A stretch of 64,000 nucleotides of DNA from Pseudomonas frederiksbergensis (GTDB lineage: Bacteria; Pseudomonadota; Gammaproteobacteria; Pseudomonadales; Pseudomonadaceae). Shown here piece after piece: positions 35,591-44,097 of the stretch (within the stretch, counting starts at the first letter, position 1; each line of letters starts with the position of its first letter). The notes below the pieces were generated by a model. It was given only the letters and a program-made list of their open reading frames with translations. It searched no databases and was not told where the DNA came from. The stretch covers positions 266,605 to 330,604 of the forward strand of contig NZ_MOBP01000014.1 in the NCBI RefSeq assembly GCF_003732665.1, given 5' to 3'. The position numbers were made by a program, and so were the translations under genes.

Positions 35591-36070
35591 ATGACTCAAT
35601 TGATCAGCCACGTCTCGCCGCAATCCCTGACCGACGTGCTGCAAGCCGCGGGTTACCGGGTCAACCAGACCGAACAGAACGGCATCGTGCAACTGCTCAG
35701 CGCCAGCCAGGGCATCGGCTATGCCGTGCGTTTCGGTAACGCGGCGCCGGAGGCGGGCAGCTATGTCGACTTCACTTTCAGCTGCGCCTTGCGTGTGCAG
35801 GGAGAGTTGCCGGCCGGGCTGGCGGAACTGTGGAACGCCTCGCGCCGTTTTGCCCGATTGTCGGTGCAGGGCGAGTTTCTGGTGATGGAAATGGACGTGG
35901 TGGTGGCCGCCGGTGTCAGTGCTGACCACTTGAAGGGCAATCTGGAATTGTGGGATCGCCTGTTGCAGGAATTCATCGTGTACCTGCGTGAATACAGCCA
36001 GAACGCTGCTAATTTGCAGGCCCAGGCGCAAACCGCCGAGGTTGCTGCAGACGAGGTTCCAGCGCTGTAA
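35591..36070 (+). CDS. YbjN-like domain protein
   Basis: This 159-residue cytosolic protein starts MTQLISHVSPQSLTDVLQAA. It shows a YbjN-like pattern: an N-terminal LTDVLQAAGYRVN helix, beta strands with SYVDFTFSCALRV, NASRRFARLSVQGEFLVMEMDV and a long C-terminal helix (LWDRLLQEFIVYLREY). YbjN relatives are poorly understood small fold proteins related to type III secretion chaperones. The ATG at 35591 has AAGGA 8 bases upstream, better than the ATG three codons earlier. REPINs lie on both sides, so it is monocistronic. Confidence 0.75.
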   Translation: MTQLISHVSPQSLTDVLQAAGYRVNQTEQNGIVQLLSASQGIGYAVRFGNAAPEAGSYVDFTFSCALRVQGELPAGLAELWNASRRFARLSVQGEFLVMEMDVVVAAGVSADHLKGNLELWDRLLQEFIVYLREYSQNAANLQAQAQTAEVAADEVPAL

Positions 36071-36089
36071 AAAAACGAACGGTCTTGCC

Positions 36090-36185
36090 CCTGTGGGAGC
36101 GAGCTTGCTCGCGATGAGGCCAGCACATTCAGCATTGATGTGGCCTGACACACCGCCATCGCGAGCAAGCTCGCTCCCACAGGGG
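36090..36185. repeat. REPIN (TGTGGGAGCGAGC type)
   Basis: CTGTGGGAGCGAGCTTGCTC and the inverse GAGCAAGCTCGCTCCCACAG enclose about 50 bp. Confidence 0.9.
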
Positions 36186-36246
36186 ATCTCTGACAGGCAC
36201 TGCCATTCCAGTTTCAAACCAAGCAAAGATCGACAGGGAGTCATCG

Positions 36247-37227
36247 ATGTCATTGACAGAAACCGCAGGCCGCCAGGGCACTGCCGATTACCACTCACCG
36301 CCGCCCACGTCCGAATCCTGGCTGGCGCTGGCCGCCGGGCTTGAGGATGAGGTGGCTCAGTACTTTATGGTCAGCGCCCGGTGCGGTTGTTTCATGCAAG
36401 CGGCGCGCAGTCTCAATGCGCGGGCGGCCTCGCTGCGCAAACAATTGGCGCAACTGGAGGCGCGCTTGCAACGGTCACTGTTCAACTTCCAGGGCAGCGC
36501 CCTGACGTTGAGCCGCGAAGGCCAGCAATTGCACGCACAGTTGACCGTCCTGGCCAACGAACGCCGGTTGCCGGTGGTCGAACAACCCTGCATCCGTCTG
36601 GCCGTGGCTGAATCGCTGTTGCATGACATCCTCGGCCGTGACCTGATCTCGCTGCTGCGCCGCAACGCCAGCATTCGCCTGGAGATCATCTCCCTGGACA
36701 GTGAACTGGCCCTGCAAACCATCAGTGCCGATGTGGTGCTATGGCTGGCGACCGGGGATGTGCCACTGCCCGGCCCGACCTTCGCCACCACCGAACCCCA
36801 GCACCTGGCGCAACTGAGTTATCTGCCTCATATCGCCAAACGCTATTCCCGGGTCACGGCCCGGCCGGACAGCGTCGACGACCTGGCGGATTTCATGCTG
36901 GTGCAATGGCAGCACGACCGTCAGAGCGAAGGTTTCCGGCCCTGGAACAACCTGGTGGAACAGCGTCTGGCAGGGGTGGTGAAGTTGCAGTCCTATGAGC
37001 TGATGCTGGACATGATCCGCTGCAGCGCCTGCATCGGCCTACTGCCAGCCTACATGAGTCGTTACGACCGCAGCCTTGTGAGCCTGCCGGGACTGTTCCG
37101 CGAACCGATGCAGCACCGGGTATGGCTGGCGGTGAATGCCGACTCCGATGAAGTGGCCGACGTGCAGATGATTGCGCAGTTGATCCGCAACACGTTTGCC
37201 GAGCGGCGGGAGTGGTTTGAGGTGTAG
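36247..37227 (+). CDS. LysR-like transcriptional regulator
   Basis: This 326-residue protein has an HTH region at about residues 35-85 (VAQYFMVSARCGCFMQAARS, LNARAASLRKQLAQLEARLQ) in the usual LysR position after an unusually long about 30-residue head. A substrate-binding domain follows (CIRLAVAESLLHDILGRDL, SYELMLDMIRCSACIGLLPA). The HTH departs from the consensus. An AGGGAG site is 6 bases before the ATG. No clearly paired target gene adjoins; the neighbours are REPINs. Ligand unknown. Confidence 0.8.
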   Translation: MSLTETAGRQGTADYHSPPPTSESWLALAAGLEDEVAQYFMVSARCGCFMQAARSLNARAASLRKQLAQLEARLQRSLFNFQGSALTLSREGQQLHAQLTVLANERRLPVVEQPCIRLAVAESLLHDILGRDLISLLRRNASIRLEIISLDSELALQTISADVVLWLATGDVPLPGPTFATTEPQHLAQLSYLPHIAKRYSRVTARPDSVDDLADFMLVQWQHDRQSEGFRPWNNLVEQRLAGVVKLQSYELMLDMIRCSACIGLLPAYMSRYDRSLVSLPGLFREPMQHRVWLAVNADSDEVADVQMIAQLIRNTFAERREWFEV

Positions 37228-37256
37228 GGCAAGCTTGCCCGCTTACATCACCAATC

Positions 37257-37435
37257 CCCTGTGGGAGCGGCGGTGCGACGATTCGACTTGCTCGCGAAAG
37301 CGCCGTGTCAGCCCATATCAATGTTGGCTGGTCAGTCGCCATCGCGAGCAAGCTTTGCTCCTACGGGTGGGATCGTCGTACACAAAATCTGTGTTCACCA
37401 CCGACCCCCTGTAGGAGCGAGGCTTGCCCGCGAAG
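37257..37435. repeat. REP cluster including a head interrupted by 16 bp
   Basis: At 37260 the REP head reads GTGGGAGCGG then CGGTGCGACGATTCGA then CTTGCTCGCGAA, so a 16-bp segment sits inside the head. Right arm GCGAGCAAGCTTTGCTCCTA follows near 37342, and a single TGTAGGAGCGAGGCTTGCCC head lies at about 37410. The same interrupted head is found near 41330. Confidence 0.75.
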
Positions 37436-37466
37436 ACGTCCTGACAGCCAACATCAAACCCGGCGC

Positions 37467-37733
37467 TTACCCCCGAGCCCGAATCCGCCGCCCCAACACA
37501 TCCATCACATCACAGCCATCGCGCAACAACATCGCCGCCGCCTGCGCCAGTTGCTGCACATCGGCACCCTTGGCCTGGCTGATATCGAGGCTGGCCAGAC
37601 TCTCCATCATTTGCGTCCCCGCCAGAAACCGCGTCGCGGCGTTGCTGTGCAATTCATCCAACGGCGCTTGTGTGGCCACCAGCAAAACCGGAACCTCGCC
37701 CTCATTGCTGGTCATCGGCATATGCGGGTTCAT
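37467..37733 (-). CDS. Small protein of unknown function
   Basis: This 88-residue soluble product starts MNPHMPMTSNEGEVPVLLVA and includes SLASLDISQAKGADVQQLAQ. No catalytic motif or export signal is seen. Its ATG overlaps the stop codon of the gene upstream by four bases (ATGA at 37730-37733), so the two make a coupled pair. Family not recognised. Confidence 0.6.
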   Translation of the reverse strand: MNPHMPMTSNEGEVPVLLVATQAPLDELHSNAATRFLAGTQMMESLASLDISQAKGADVQQLAQAAAMLLRDGCDVMDVLGRRIRARG

Positions 37734-38014
37734 GCTTCACCTCCCGCTTGCGCCGCGTGCAAACCATCGACCGAGGCCTGCACCAGTGAACGGGCGGTGT
37801 CGAGCATGTGCTTGCTGGCCCAGCGTAATGTCTGGATATGTTCCGGGCGGGTGGCATTGGGGGCTTGGTGGGCGAGGGCTTCGGCGCAGCTGAGGTAAAC
37901 GGTGGCGTGTTCCAGTGCATCGAGCAGGGGGATGTCGGGTTGTACGGCGAAGAGGTGGTGATCGACGTGATCGCAGAGGGAGAAGGGGGTGGATTTTGTG
38001 GTTGCGTTGGTCAT
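37730..38014 (-). CDS. Small DUF3077/DUF6124-like protein
   Basis: This 94-residue product starts MTNATTKSTPFSLCDHVDHH. The core LFAVQPDIPLLDALEHATVYLSC resembles the F-x-V-x-P-x-x-P-x-x-x-A-L-x-x-A motif of small pseudomonad proteins annotated DUF3077/DUF6124. Two in-frame ATGs lie at 38020 and 38014; the second is 6 bases from the AGGAG and is chosen. About 87 further codons are open upstream but have no start signal. It precedes and overlaps the 88-residue gene. Function unknown. Confidence 0.6.
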   Translation of the reverse strand: MTNATTKSTPFSLCDHVDHHLFAVQPDIPLLDALEHATVYLSCAEALAHQAPNATRPEHIQTLRWASKHMLDTARSLVQASVDGLHAAQAGGEA

Positions 38015-38319
38015 GTGCATCTCCTGAAAAAATGGAGTTACCACGTCATCGCCGTCAAACGAATAGGTGGCAACTGTACGCAGGTTGACGGACCGGTCCA
38101 GGAACCCGGCGCACTCGAAAGTGCCCCACGCACAGCTGCCATAAAGCCGCGCAAGGTCCTGGAAAAAAGCCGAGCCGTCAAACCCGATCACGAATGAGTC
38201 GTGACGGGCGTGAGGATAGGGAGCCAGGGCAGGGCAGTCAACCGGCGAAAGGCCGGAAACGGCTGGTTTACTTGTAGGCATGTTCCGCGTCTTACAACAA
38301 CGACATGCTCTTAGATAAG

Positions 38320-38352
38320 AGGGGACGAATTAAATAATTCTGTCCCCTTTTT
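38320..38352 (+). terminator. AT-rich hairpin with T tract
   Basis: AGGGGAC-GAATTA pairs with TAATTC-T-GTCCCCT and is followed by TTTTT. A related block, GGGACG ... AAATAAATGCGTCCCC, lies at 38478-38513. Such GGGGAC/AAATAAAT/GTCCCC blocks also resemble the flanks of REP-associated transposase genes, but no transposase is present. Confidence 0.5.
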
Positions 38353-38392
38353 CTAGTAGGCAACTTCCGCACCCGGCCATACTCCCGCAGGC

Positions 38393-38455
38393 GCTGCCGA
38401 AGGCTGCGATCTTTTGATCTTGCCATTCAAAATAAAGATCAAAAGATCGCAGCCT
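38393..38455. repeat. GCTGCCGAAGGCTGCGATCT palindrome (second copy)
   Basis: GCTGCGATCTTTTGATCTT pairs with AAGATCAAAAGATCGCAGC. The same family occurs at 2391 and 62442. The rest of 38015-38558 holds no credible gene. Confidence 0.75.
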
Positions 38456-38558
38456 CGTTTCACTCGACAGCTCCTACAAGGGACGTGGGCCTTTTAAATA
38501 AATGCGTCCCCTTTATACATTTATCTCTGCTTTCCCTCTCTTGTTTTCGGACCCTTTT

Positions 38559-39750
38559 TTATCTTGACCAATGTAGCGTGAAGTTGTCGAAATACGGTAT
38601 GCCCATGACGGTCAGGTTAATATATTTGATATTTACCCCGGAAAATGAAAATAATTCAGGCTCATAAATGTCCTTTAAAGAAAAGTAGTCTAACCTGTTG
38701 TTATTGATATCGAAGAACTCTACAAAGATGGATAAGGGGTAGGTTCCTCCGGATCTATACCAGAAGCTGATTGTGGTACATGGGCGTTTTAACTCGATCC
38801 GAATCCGCCTTGTTGTTGCCCCAGAGCCATTTATATAAATATAGTTCCCTGTTATTTTTCCTGGATACCAGCCGTTTTTAGCTGCCCATACTTGCTCTCC
38901 GCTCACTATAGTCATATGGGGTAATTGACATGGTAGTTGCAAATTTAAGTCGGCGTTAGGGACGTCAAGGGTCTCGAAATCTTCTATTGCTATGCTCGAT
39001 TCAATCATCAAAGTCCACGTTCTTGACTCTTCTCCTATGTCGTAAAGCGCTTTGACCTTTATGTTGTAGCTGGTATTAACGCTTAACCCGCTTAAGGTCG
39101 TCGTCCAAGTGCCGTTGGCAGGAACGTTAATCACCGGACCAATAGGCGTGGCGCCGTTGTAAAGTTGCACGGTCAGGCCGCCAGTGGCCTTGCCGGTCAA
39201 GGTGACACTGGTGTCGAAGGTTGTGCCGGGGTTAGCGAGTTGACCTTTGGAATCGCATATCGAGTCGATGGTTGGCGACACTACTGCGGCGACATTAACC
39301 GTCCACACCGCCGATTCCTGCCCCGTCCCGTACAAGGCTCTGGCCTTGAGGCTGTAGGTGGTGTTGGCGCTCAATCCGCTAAGGGTTGTCGTCCAAGTGC
39401 CGTTGGCCGGGACGCTAACCACCGGTCCAATTGGCGTGGCGCCGTTGTACAGCTGCACAGTCAAGCCACCACTGGCTTGGCCGATAAGGGTGATGCTGGT
39501 GTCGAACGTTGTACCAGGTTTGGCGAGCTCTCCTTTGGAGTCGCGAACCGAAGCAATGGTCGGGGCAACGACCGCCGTCACCGTCAAATGGCGCACGTTT
39601 GAAAAGACCGGAGTAGGGTGATACCCCGATTTTGCGTACAAACGGTGAGCGCCGACCGCAACAGCGATGGTCAATTGCCAGACGCCGGTGGTGGCGTTGG
39701 CCGTTGCCGTTCCCTTGGACACTGCGCTGGCGCCGGAGGCCCTTGCTGGC
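38559..39750 (-). pseudogene. C-terminal part of the frameshifted Ig-like-repeat protein, with AT-rich lectin-like tip
   Basis: This frame continues the repeat protein of 39415-41196 after a frameshift near 39750 and has no start of its own. It encodes the end of one Ig-like repeat (TATANATTGVWQLTIAVAVG), two further repeats of about 90 residues (SKGELAKPGTTFDTSITLIG, SKGQLANPGTTFDTSVTLTG; each ending ANGTWTTTLSGLS) and a final domain of about 150 residues. That final domain has ISFWYRSGGTYPLSIFVEFF and a terminal YFDNFTLHW typical of jelly-roll carbohydrate-binding modules. The DNA for the last domain (38559-39000) is visibly AT-rich against its GC-rich surroundings, suggesting an exchanged tip. 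Confidence 0.7.
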
Positions 39751-41196
39751 AGTCCCGGTGAGGATAAGGGAGGTTTCAACCGTGATGCCATTCTCGAGAA
39801 TTTCGACACCACTCGGCGAGCCTTTCACCGAGGTGAGGGTCGGGACGATGACCGCCGTCACCGTCAAATTGCGCACGTTTGAAAAGACCGGTGTGGGGTG
39901 ATACCTCGATTTTGCGTACAAGCGGTGCGCGCCGACCGCAACGGCGATGGTCAATTGCCAGACGCCGCTGGTGGCGTTGGCCGTTGCCGTGCCGCCCTTG
40001 CTGGCAGTCCCGGTGAGGATAAGGGAGGTTTCAACCGTGATGCCATTCTCGAGAATCTCGGCGTTGCTCGGCGAGCCTTTGACCGAGGTGAGGGTTGGGA
40101 CGATGACCGCCGTCACGGTCAACGTCCTGGCCGCCGAGGCCGTCCCCGCGCCAACCCTGGCGGTAAAACGGTGGGCCGCTAGGGTCAAGCCCGAGACAGT
40201 GAGCGTCCAGACACCGGTCGTCCGGTCGGCGATGGGTTCACCTTTCAGGGTGCCGTCGTCGAGCACTTGCACCTTCTGACCTTTGCCCGCAGTACCGCTC
40301 AGGATGACGGTGGTTTCAACGGTGATGCCGCCGTTGGGAATATCGACGTTGCTCGGCGAGCCTTTGACCGAGGTGATGGTTGTGTCAACGATCCGATCCA
40401 CGTCCACGTCGGCCTTGAGGATCTTCGACCAGCGTCGCCGCTGCGTCGGATTTCTCAACTGATCGACCACGGTGTAGGAGAACTGGAACTCCGAGTTGCT
40501 GCCGATGCCTTCGAGCACTTCGCGAATGACGGTAACGACCTTTGGCTTGCCGACTTCTTCGGGAAGCAGTGGCGGCAGGGGGAAGTCCGAGTTTTGCAGT
40601 CTCACGGTAATGACGTCGTAGGCCTTCATGTAGGGGTAGAACAGGGTCAACGGCACACCCTTGTCCACTTCGTCCTTGCCGATCACCGGCGGATTGCCCA
40701 GTTCGGGCGGCAGGCTGATGTCGAGGTAAGGATGCTCATTGTCACCGGGCACGATATTGCCGCCGGGCAGTTGCACGCTGTAGAGGATCCACAGAGGAGT
40801 CGAGTCGCCGGCATTGCCGCTGGGGCGATGGACTTTGTATTCCAGCTTGTTGTTGATGCCATCGTTCAACAAGGACTCGAACAGAGTGAATTCCGTACGT
40901 TGGTCCCGATCGGCGATGGGGATCGGGCGGCTCTCCAAGGAAATATCGTTGAGCAAGAGCTCGATGGAAATGTAGTCGTCACCGGAGCCGTCGCGCCCGG
41001 GCGGGTCGATCAGGACTTTCACCGCGTTGGCCAGCACGCCCAGCCGATTGAGCACTGGCGTGAACAGGGCCAGCGGTGCCCCCACCACCGGCTCATTTTG
41101 CGGCACGGGTGTATAGGGAATCACGCTGGGGGTGGCGCCCAGGATCTGGGGCGGATAGTTGACCAGAATCTCGGCGTTCGGTTGTTCAGTGTCCAT
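39415..41196 (-). CDS. N-terminal part of an Ig-like-repeat surface protein, frameshifted
   Basis: The frame starts at ATG 41196 (MDTEQPNAEILVNYPPQILG; AGGTG five bases upstream) and runs 593 codons. Residues 1-280 form a non-repetitive region (LLNDISLESRPIPIADRD, GKDEVDKGVPLTLFYPYMKA). Ig-like repeats follow, marked SVKGSPSNVDIPNGGITVET, SVKGSPSNAEILENGITVET and SVKGSPSGVEILENGITVET, each leading into ILTGTASKG. From about residue 480 (near 39750) the translation changes to Arg-rich nonsense. Comparison of neighbouring repeats shows a 25-nt length difference there, not a multiple of three. No signal peptide is visible. The intact product would be about 880 residues. Confidence 0.75.
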   Translation of the reverse strand: MDTEQPNAEILVNYPPQILGATPSVIPYTPVPQNEPVVGAPLALFTPVLNRLGVLANAVKVLIDPPGRDGSGDDYISIELLLNDISLESRPIPIADRDQRTEFTLFESLLNDGINNKLEYKVHRPSGNAGDSTPLWILYSVQLPGGNIVPGDNEHPYLDISLPPELGNPPVIGKDEVDKGVPLTLFYPYMKAYDVITVRLQNSDFPLPPLLPEEVGKPKVVTVIREVLEGIGSNSEFQFSYTVVDQLRNPTQRRRWSKILKADVDVDRIVDTTITSVKGSPSNVDIPNGGITVETTVILSGTAGKGQKVQVLDDGTLKGEPIADRTTGVWTLTVSGLTLAAHRFTARVGAGTASAARTLTVTAVIVPTLTSVKGSPSNAEILENGITVETSLILTGTASKGGTATANATSGVWQLTIAVAVGAHRLYAKSRYHPTPVFSNVRNLTVTAVIVPTLTSVKGSPSGVEILENGITVETSLILTGTASKGLRRQRSVQGNGNGQRHHRRLAIDHRCCGRRSPFVRKIGVSPYSGLFKRAPFDGDGGRCPDHCFGSRLQRRARQTWYNVRHQHHPYRPSQWWLDCAAVQRRHANWTGG

Positions 41197-41319
41197 GGCG
41201 CACCTGCGGGTTCGGTGGGGGCATGGCACATCAAATACCGACGGTGGCGCATTCGGCTACTGTCAGAAGTTACAGGTGCGGGGTGGTTTCGGATGAATGG
41301 CGAAGTGGCTTGTGGAGCT

Positions 41320-41697
41320 TTTGTTGGGGCGGCGGTGCGACGATTCGGCTTGCTTGCGGAAGCGGTGGGTCAGTCAACATCCGTGGTGGATGTTAAATAG
41401 CCTTCGCGGGCAAGCCTCGCTCCTACAGGGGGTGGTGCCGAACACGGATATTGTGTTCACCGAAGATCCCCTGTGGGAGCGGGCTTGCTCGCGAAGGCGG
41501 TGGGTCAGTCACCATTGATGCTGAATGTGAAACCGCCTTCGCGGGCAAGCCTCGCTCCTACAGGGGTTGGTGCTGAACACGGATATTGTGTTCGCCGAAG
41601 ATCCCCTGTGGAAGCGGGCTTGCTCGCGAAGGCGGTGGGTCAGTCACCATTGATGCTGAATGTGAAACCGCTTTCGCGGGCAAGCCTCGCTCCTACA
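41320..41697. repeat. Tandem REPIN array, 135-bp period
   Basis: An interrupted REP head (CGGTGCGACGATTCGG inserted) at about 41330 is followed by alternating heads. TTCGCGGGCAAGCCTCGCTC occurs at 41403, 41538 and 41673, and GCTTGCTCGCGAAGGCGG at 41483 and 41618, each 135 bp apart. The spacer (GAACACGGATATTGTGTTC) is also repeated. Confidence 0.9.
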
Positions 41698-41717
41698 GTT
41701 GATGAGGTCGTTGCCTG

Positions 41718-42680
41718 TCAAAACGCATATGGGATGCTGATTTTGGCCCACAGCATTTCGCCTTCCGGCCGGTTTTCCACATCAAATTCCTTGGCCCAGC
41801 GGATCTCGGCGCTGGCGTATTTGAGGAAGGTCAGGTGCAGTGCCGGGCCGATGGCGAACACTTGGCCGCGAACCCCGTCGTTCACGTCTTCGCCATTGAA
41901 CTGCACGGTGCGGCCGAACTGTTTGTCGTCGGTGGTTTGCTTGAGGTAGTAGCCATTCAAACCGAGCATCACGTTGTCGGTGATTTTGTAGCTGGCGGAA
42001 TAATCGAAGTGGAAAATCTGCCCCGACTTGTAATCGGTGTCCTTGTTCTTTTCATTGAAGCTGTACGTCGTTTTCATCGACACCTCGGTCCGGTCCGTCG
42101 GCAGCCAGGTGAAGGAGAACAGCGGCTTGTAGGTGTAGAAATTGTTGCTGGTGTTGGCCAGGCGATCAGTGCTGTATTCGCCGGTGGGTACGGTGATTTC
42201 CACGGCGGCGCCGAGGGTAAGGTTCTTGCCCATGTCCCACAGGATGATCGGCGCAATGGTGGTGTCACCCATGCCTTCGCGGGTGTCCTGCAAGCCGAAT
42301 ACCGAGACTTCCTGTTTGAGCCAGGGCTGGGCGATGTAGCCGGCCAACCGTCCGCCGAAAATACGCACAGGGCTCAGGTAGTCCAGGCGCGGGATGACGG
42401 CGGTGGATTCGATTTCGACGTTCGGTACTTTGCCGCCGAGGGAGCTGATGTTGAATTTGGTGGCTTTGTAGTGGTTGTAGTAGATGTTGAAGGCCACCAT
42501 GTTGTCCGGAAGGCTGTCGACCTCCAGCGGCAGCATGAAAAACCCGTCGGTGCCGGTGCCGATATTGTCCACGCCGGCTTCGGTGGCCAGGGCCGGCAAT
42601 TGGATGGCGAACGCACCGGCGAGGCTGATGGCCAGGCGCAAACAGAAAGTCGTGCGGGTCGGGTTCATGGGTGTACTCAT
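41718..42680 (-). CDS. SphA / meta-pathway phenol degradation-type outer-membrane protein
   Basis: This 320-residue protein has a signal peptide (MNPTRTTFCLRLAISLAGAF, cleavage after ALA) and a beta-barrel-like mature part ending in the outer-membrane signature IPYAF. Segments such as GMGDTTIAPIILWDMGKNLT and VEITVPTGEYSTDRLANTSN are typical of PF13557 (MetA-pathway phenol degradation / SphA) porin-like proteins thought to admit hydrophobic substrates. The ATG at 42680 is used; an ATG four codons later is possible and neither has a good ribosome binding site. It is divergent from an AraC regulator, its probable controller. Confidence 0.85.
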   Translation of the reverse strand: MSTPMNPTRTTFCLRLAISLAGAFAIQLPALATEAGVDNIGTGTDGFFMLPLEVDSLPDNMVAFNIYYNHYKATKFNISSLGGKVPNVEIESTAVIPRLDYLSPVRIFGGRLAGYIAQPWLKQEVSVFGLQDTREGMGDTTIAPIILWDMGKNLTLGAAVEITVPTGEYSTDRLANTSNNFYTYKPLFSFTWLPTDRTEVSMKTTYSFNEKNKDTDYKSGQIFHFDYSASYKITDNVMLGLNGYYLKQTTDDKQFGRTVQFNGEDVNDGVRGQVFAIGPALHLTFLKYASAEIRWAKEFDVENRPEGEMLWAKISIPYAF

Positions 42681-42861
42681 TATTATTGTTAGGGACGCAC
42701 CGCCGGCCGCGCGGGCCGTTGCATAGAAATAAGCGGTTCGGGCCGGGCCGGGCAGGGTATTGGCGGCCACATAGGGGGACTTCTGCGGACAGGTGTAAAA
42801 CCCTGTGCTAAGTTCTTTCGACATAACCGGTAACAAAAATAAGAATTCAGCCTGATCCGGG

Positions 42862-43902
42862 ATGTCTTGCCCCATGCAAATGAAAGTCGTCGATCCGACC
42901 TACGAACTGGCGCTGGTGTCGCCATTCCTCCTGCAAACCCTGGCCGAAGTCGTCGAGCTCAAAGGCATCGATCCCGAAAGCCTGTGCCGTGGACTGGGCT
43001 TCACCCTCGAAGATCTCCAGGACCCGGCCCAGCGCATTTCCTACCGCCAAGCCGTGGCGATGATCCAGCGTGCGCTCAAAGTGCTGCCCAATCGTGGGCT
43101 CGGCTTGTGGGTCGGCGCGCAGAATGTGCTCGGCACCCTGGGCCTGCTCGGGCATGTGCTGTCGCTATGCAAGACCCTGCGCGATGCGTTTGAGCTGGGC
43201 ATCCGCCATCAGCACACCTCCGGCGGCATCGTGGTGTCGAGCGTCGAAGAGGCGGGGGATCGGGTGTTCGTCGACATCGAATGCCGGCTGCCGTTTGCCG
43301 ATGTGCAGTTGTTTGCGGTGGAAGAGTTTTTCGCCAGCCTGCTGGTGTATGGGCGGGCGTTGGTGGGTGCCGATTTCAAGCCGATGGCGGTGGAGTTTGT
43401 CCACGCGGCACCGGATTACCTTGCGGAATATCAGCGCTTACTGGGGCCGGATGTGCGCTTCGGCTGCCTGCAAAACCGCATGGTGATCGCCGCGCATTGG
43501 CTGGATGTGCGCCTGCCTAACCATCACTCTCTGGCGTTGCGTCAGGCCGTCAAGTTACTGGAGCTGGAAGCTGCGCAAGTGCATCAGAAGATTGATTTGA
43601 TTCAAGCGGTGGAGCGGGCGATTGCCCGGGATCTGACGCGGGGCAGTCATATCGAGAAAATTGCCGGCGACTTGAATATGAGCAGCCGGACCTTGCGGCG
43701 GCGCCTGACTGAGCATGCGTTGACGTTCGAAACCCTGTTGGAGCAAGTGCGCCAGGCGCGGACCTTGAGCTTGCTGGCCAATCCGGAAATGTCGATCGAG
43801 CGGATTACCGAAGAAGTCGGCTACAGCGACGTGCGCAGCTTTCGCCGGGCGTTCAAGCGCTGGACGGGGATGAGCCCGACGGCGTTTCGGGTCAGCTCAT
43901 AG
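42862..43902 (+). CDS. AraC family transcriptional regulator
   Basis: This 346-residue protein has an N-terminal Arabinose_bd-type effector domain (SYRQAVAMIQRALKVLPNRG, LGTLGLLGHVLSLCKTLRDA). The C-terminal pair of AraC helix-turn-helices is at about 245-340 (HIEKIAGDLNMSSRTLRRRL, ITEEVGYSDVRSFRRAFKRW, then GMSPTAFR). This subgroup (OruR/ArgR-like) answers small metabolites. It is divergent from the SphA-like porin; the 181-base gap between them must hold both promoters. The start may be 42862 or the ATG at 42874. Confidence 0.93.
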   Translation: MSCPMQMKVVDPTYELALVSPFLLQTLAEVVELKGIDPESLCRGLGFTLEDLQDPAQRISYRQAVAMIQRALKVLPNRGLGLWVGAQNVLGTLGLLGHVLSLCKTLRDAFELGIRHQHTSGGIVVSSVEEAGDRVFVDIECRLPFADVQLFAVEEFFASLLVYGRALVGADFKPMAVEFVHAAPDYLAEYQRLLGPDVRFGCLQNRMVIAAHWLDVRLPNHHSLALRQAVKLLELEAAQVHQKIDLIQAVERAIARDLTRGSHIEKIAGDLNMSSRTLRRRLTEHALTFETLLEQVRQARTLSLLANPEMSIERITEEVGYSDVRSFRRAFKRWTGMSPTAFRVSS

Positions 43903-43919
43903 ACTGTGCACCGCTGAAC

Positions 43920-44013
43920 CCTGTGGGAGCGGGCTTGCTCGCGAAAGCGGTGTGTCAGGCACCATCAATGTTGGATGTGCCGCCGCCTTCGCGAGCAAGC
44001 TCGCTCCCACAGG
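43920..44013. repeat. REPIN (TGTGGGAGCGGGC / GAGC type)
   Basis: TGTGGGAGCGGGCTTGCTCG and the inverse CGAGCAAGCTCGCTCCCACA enclose about 50 bp. Confidence 0.9.
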
Positions 44014-44097
44014 GGCCTGTGTTCAACCCTGCCAGTTTCCTTGCCCTTCATGGCCCCGCAACGGTTAAACTCCGCGCTTCTTTCCCAAGGAGTTCAT

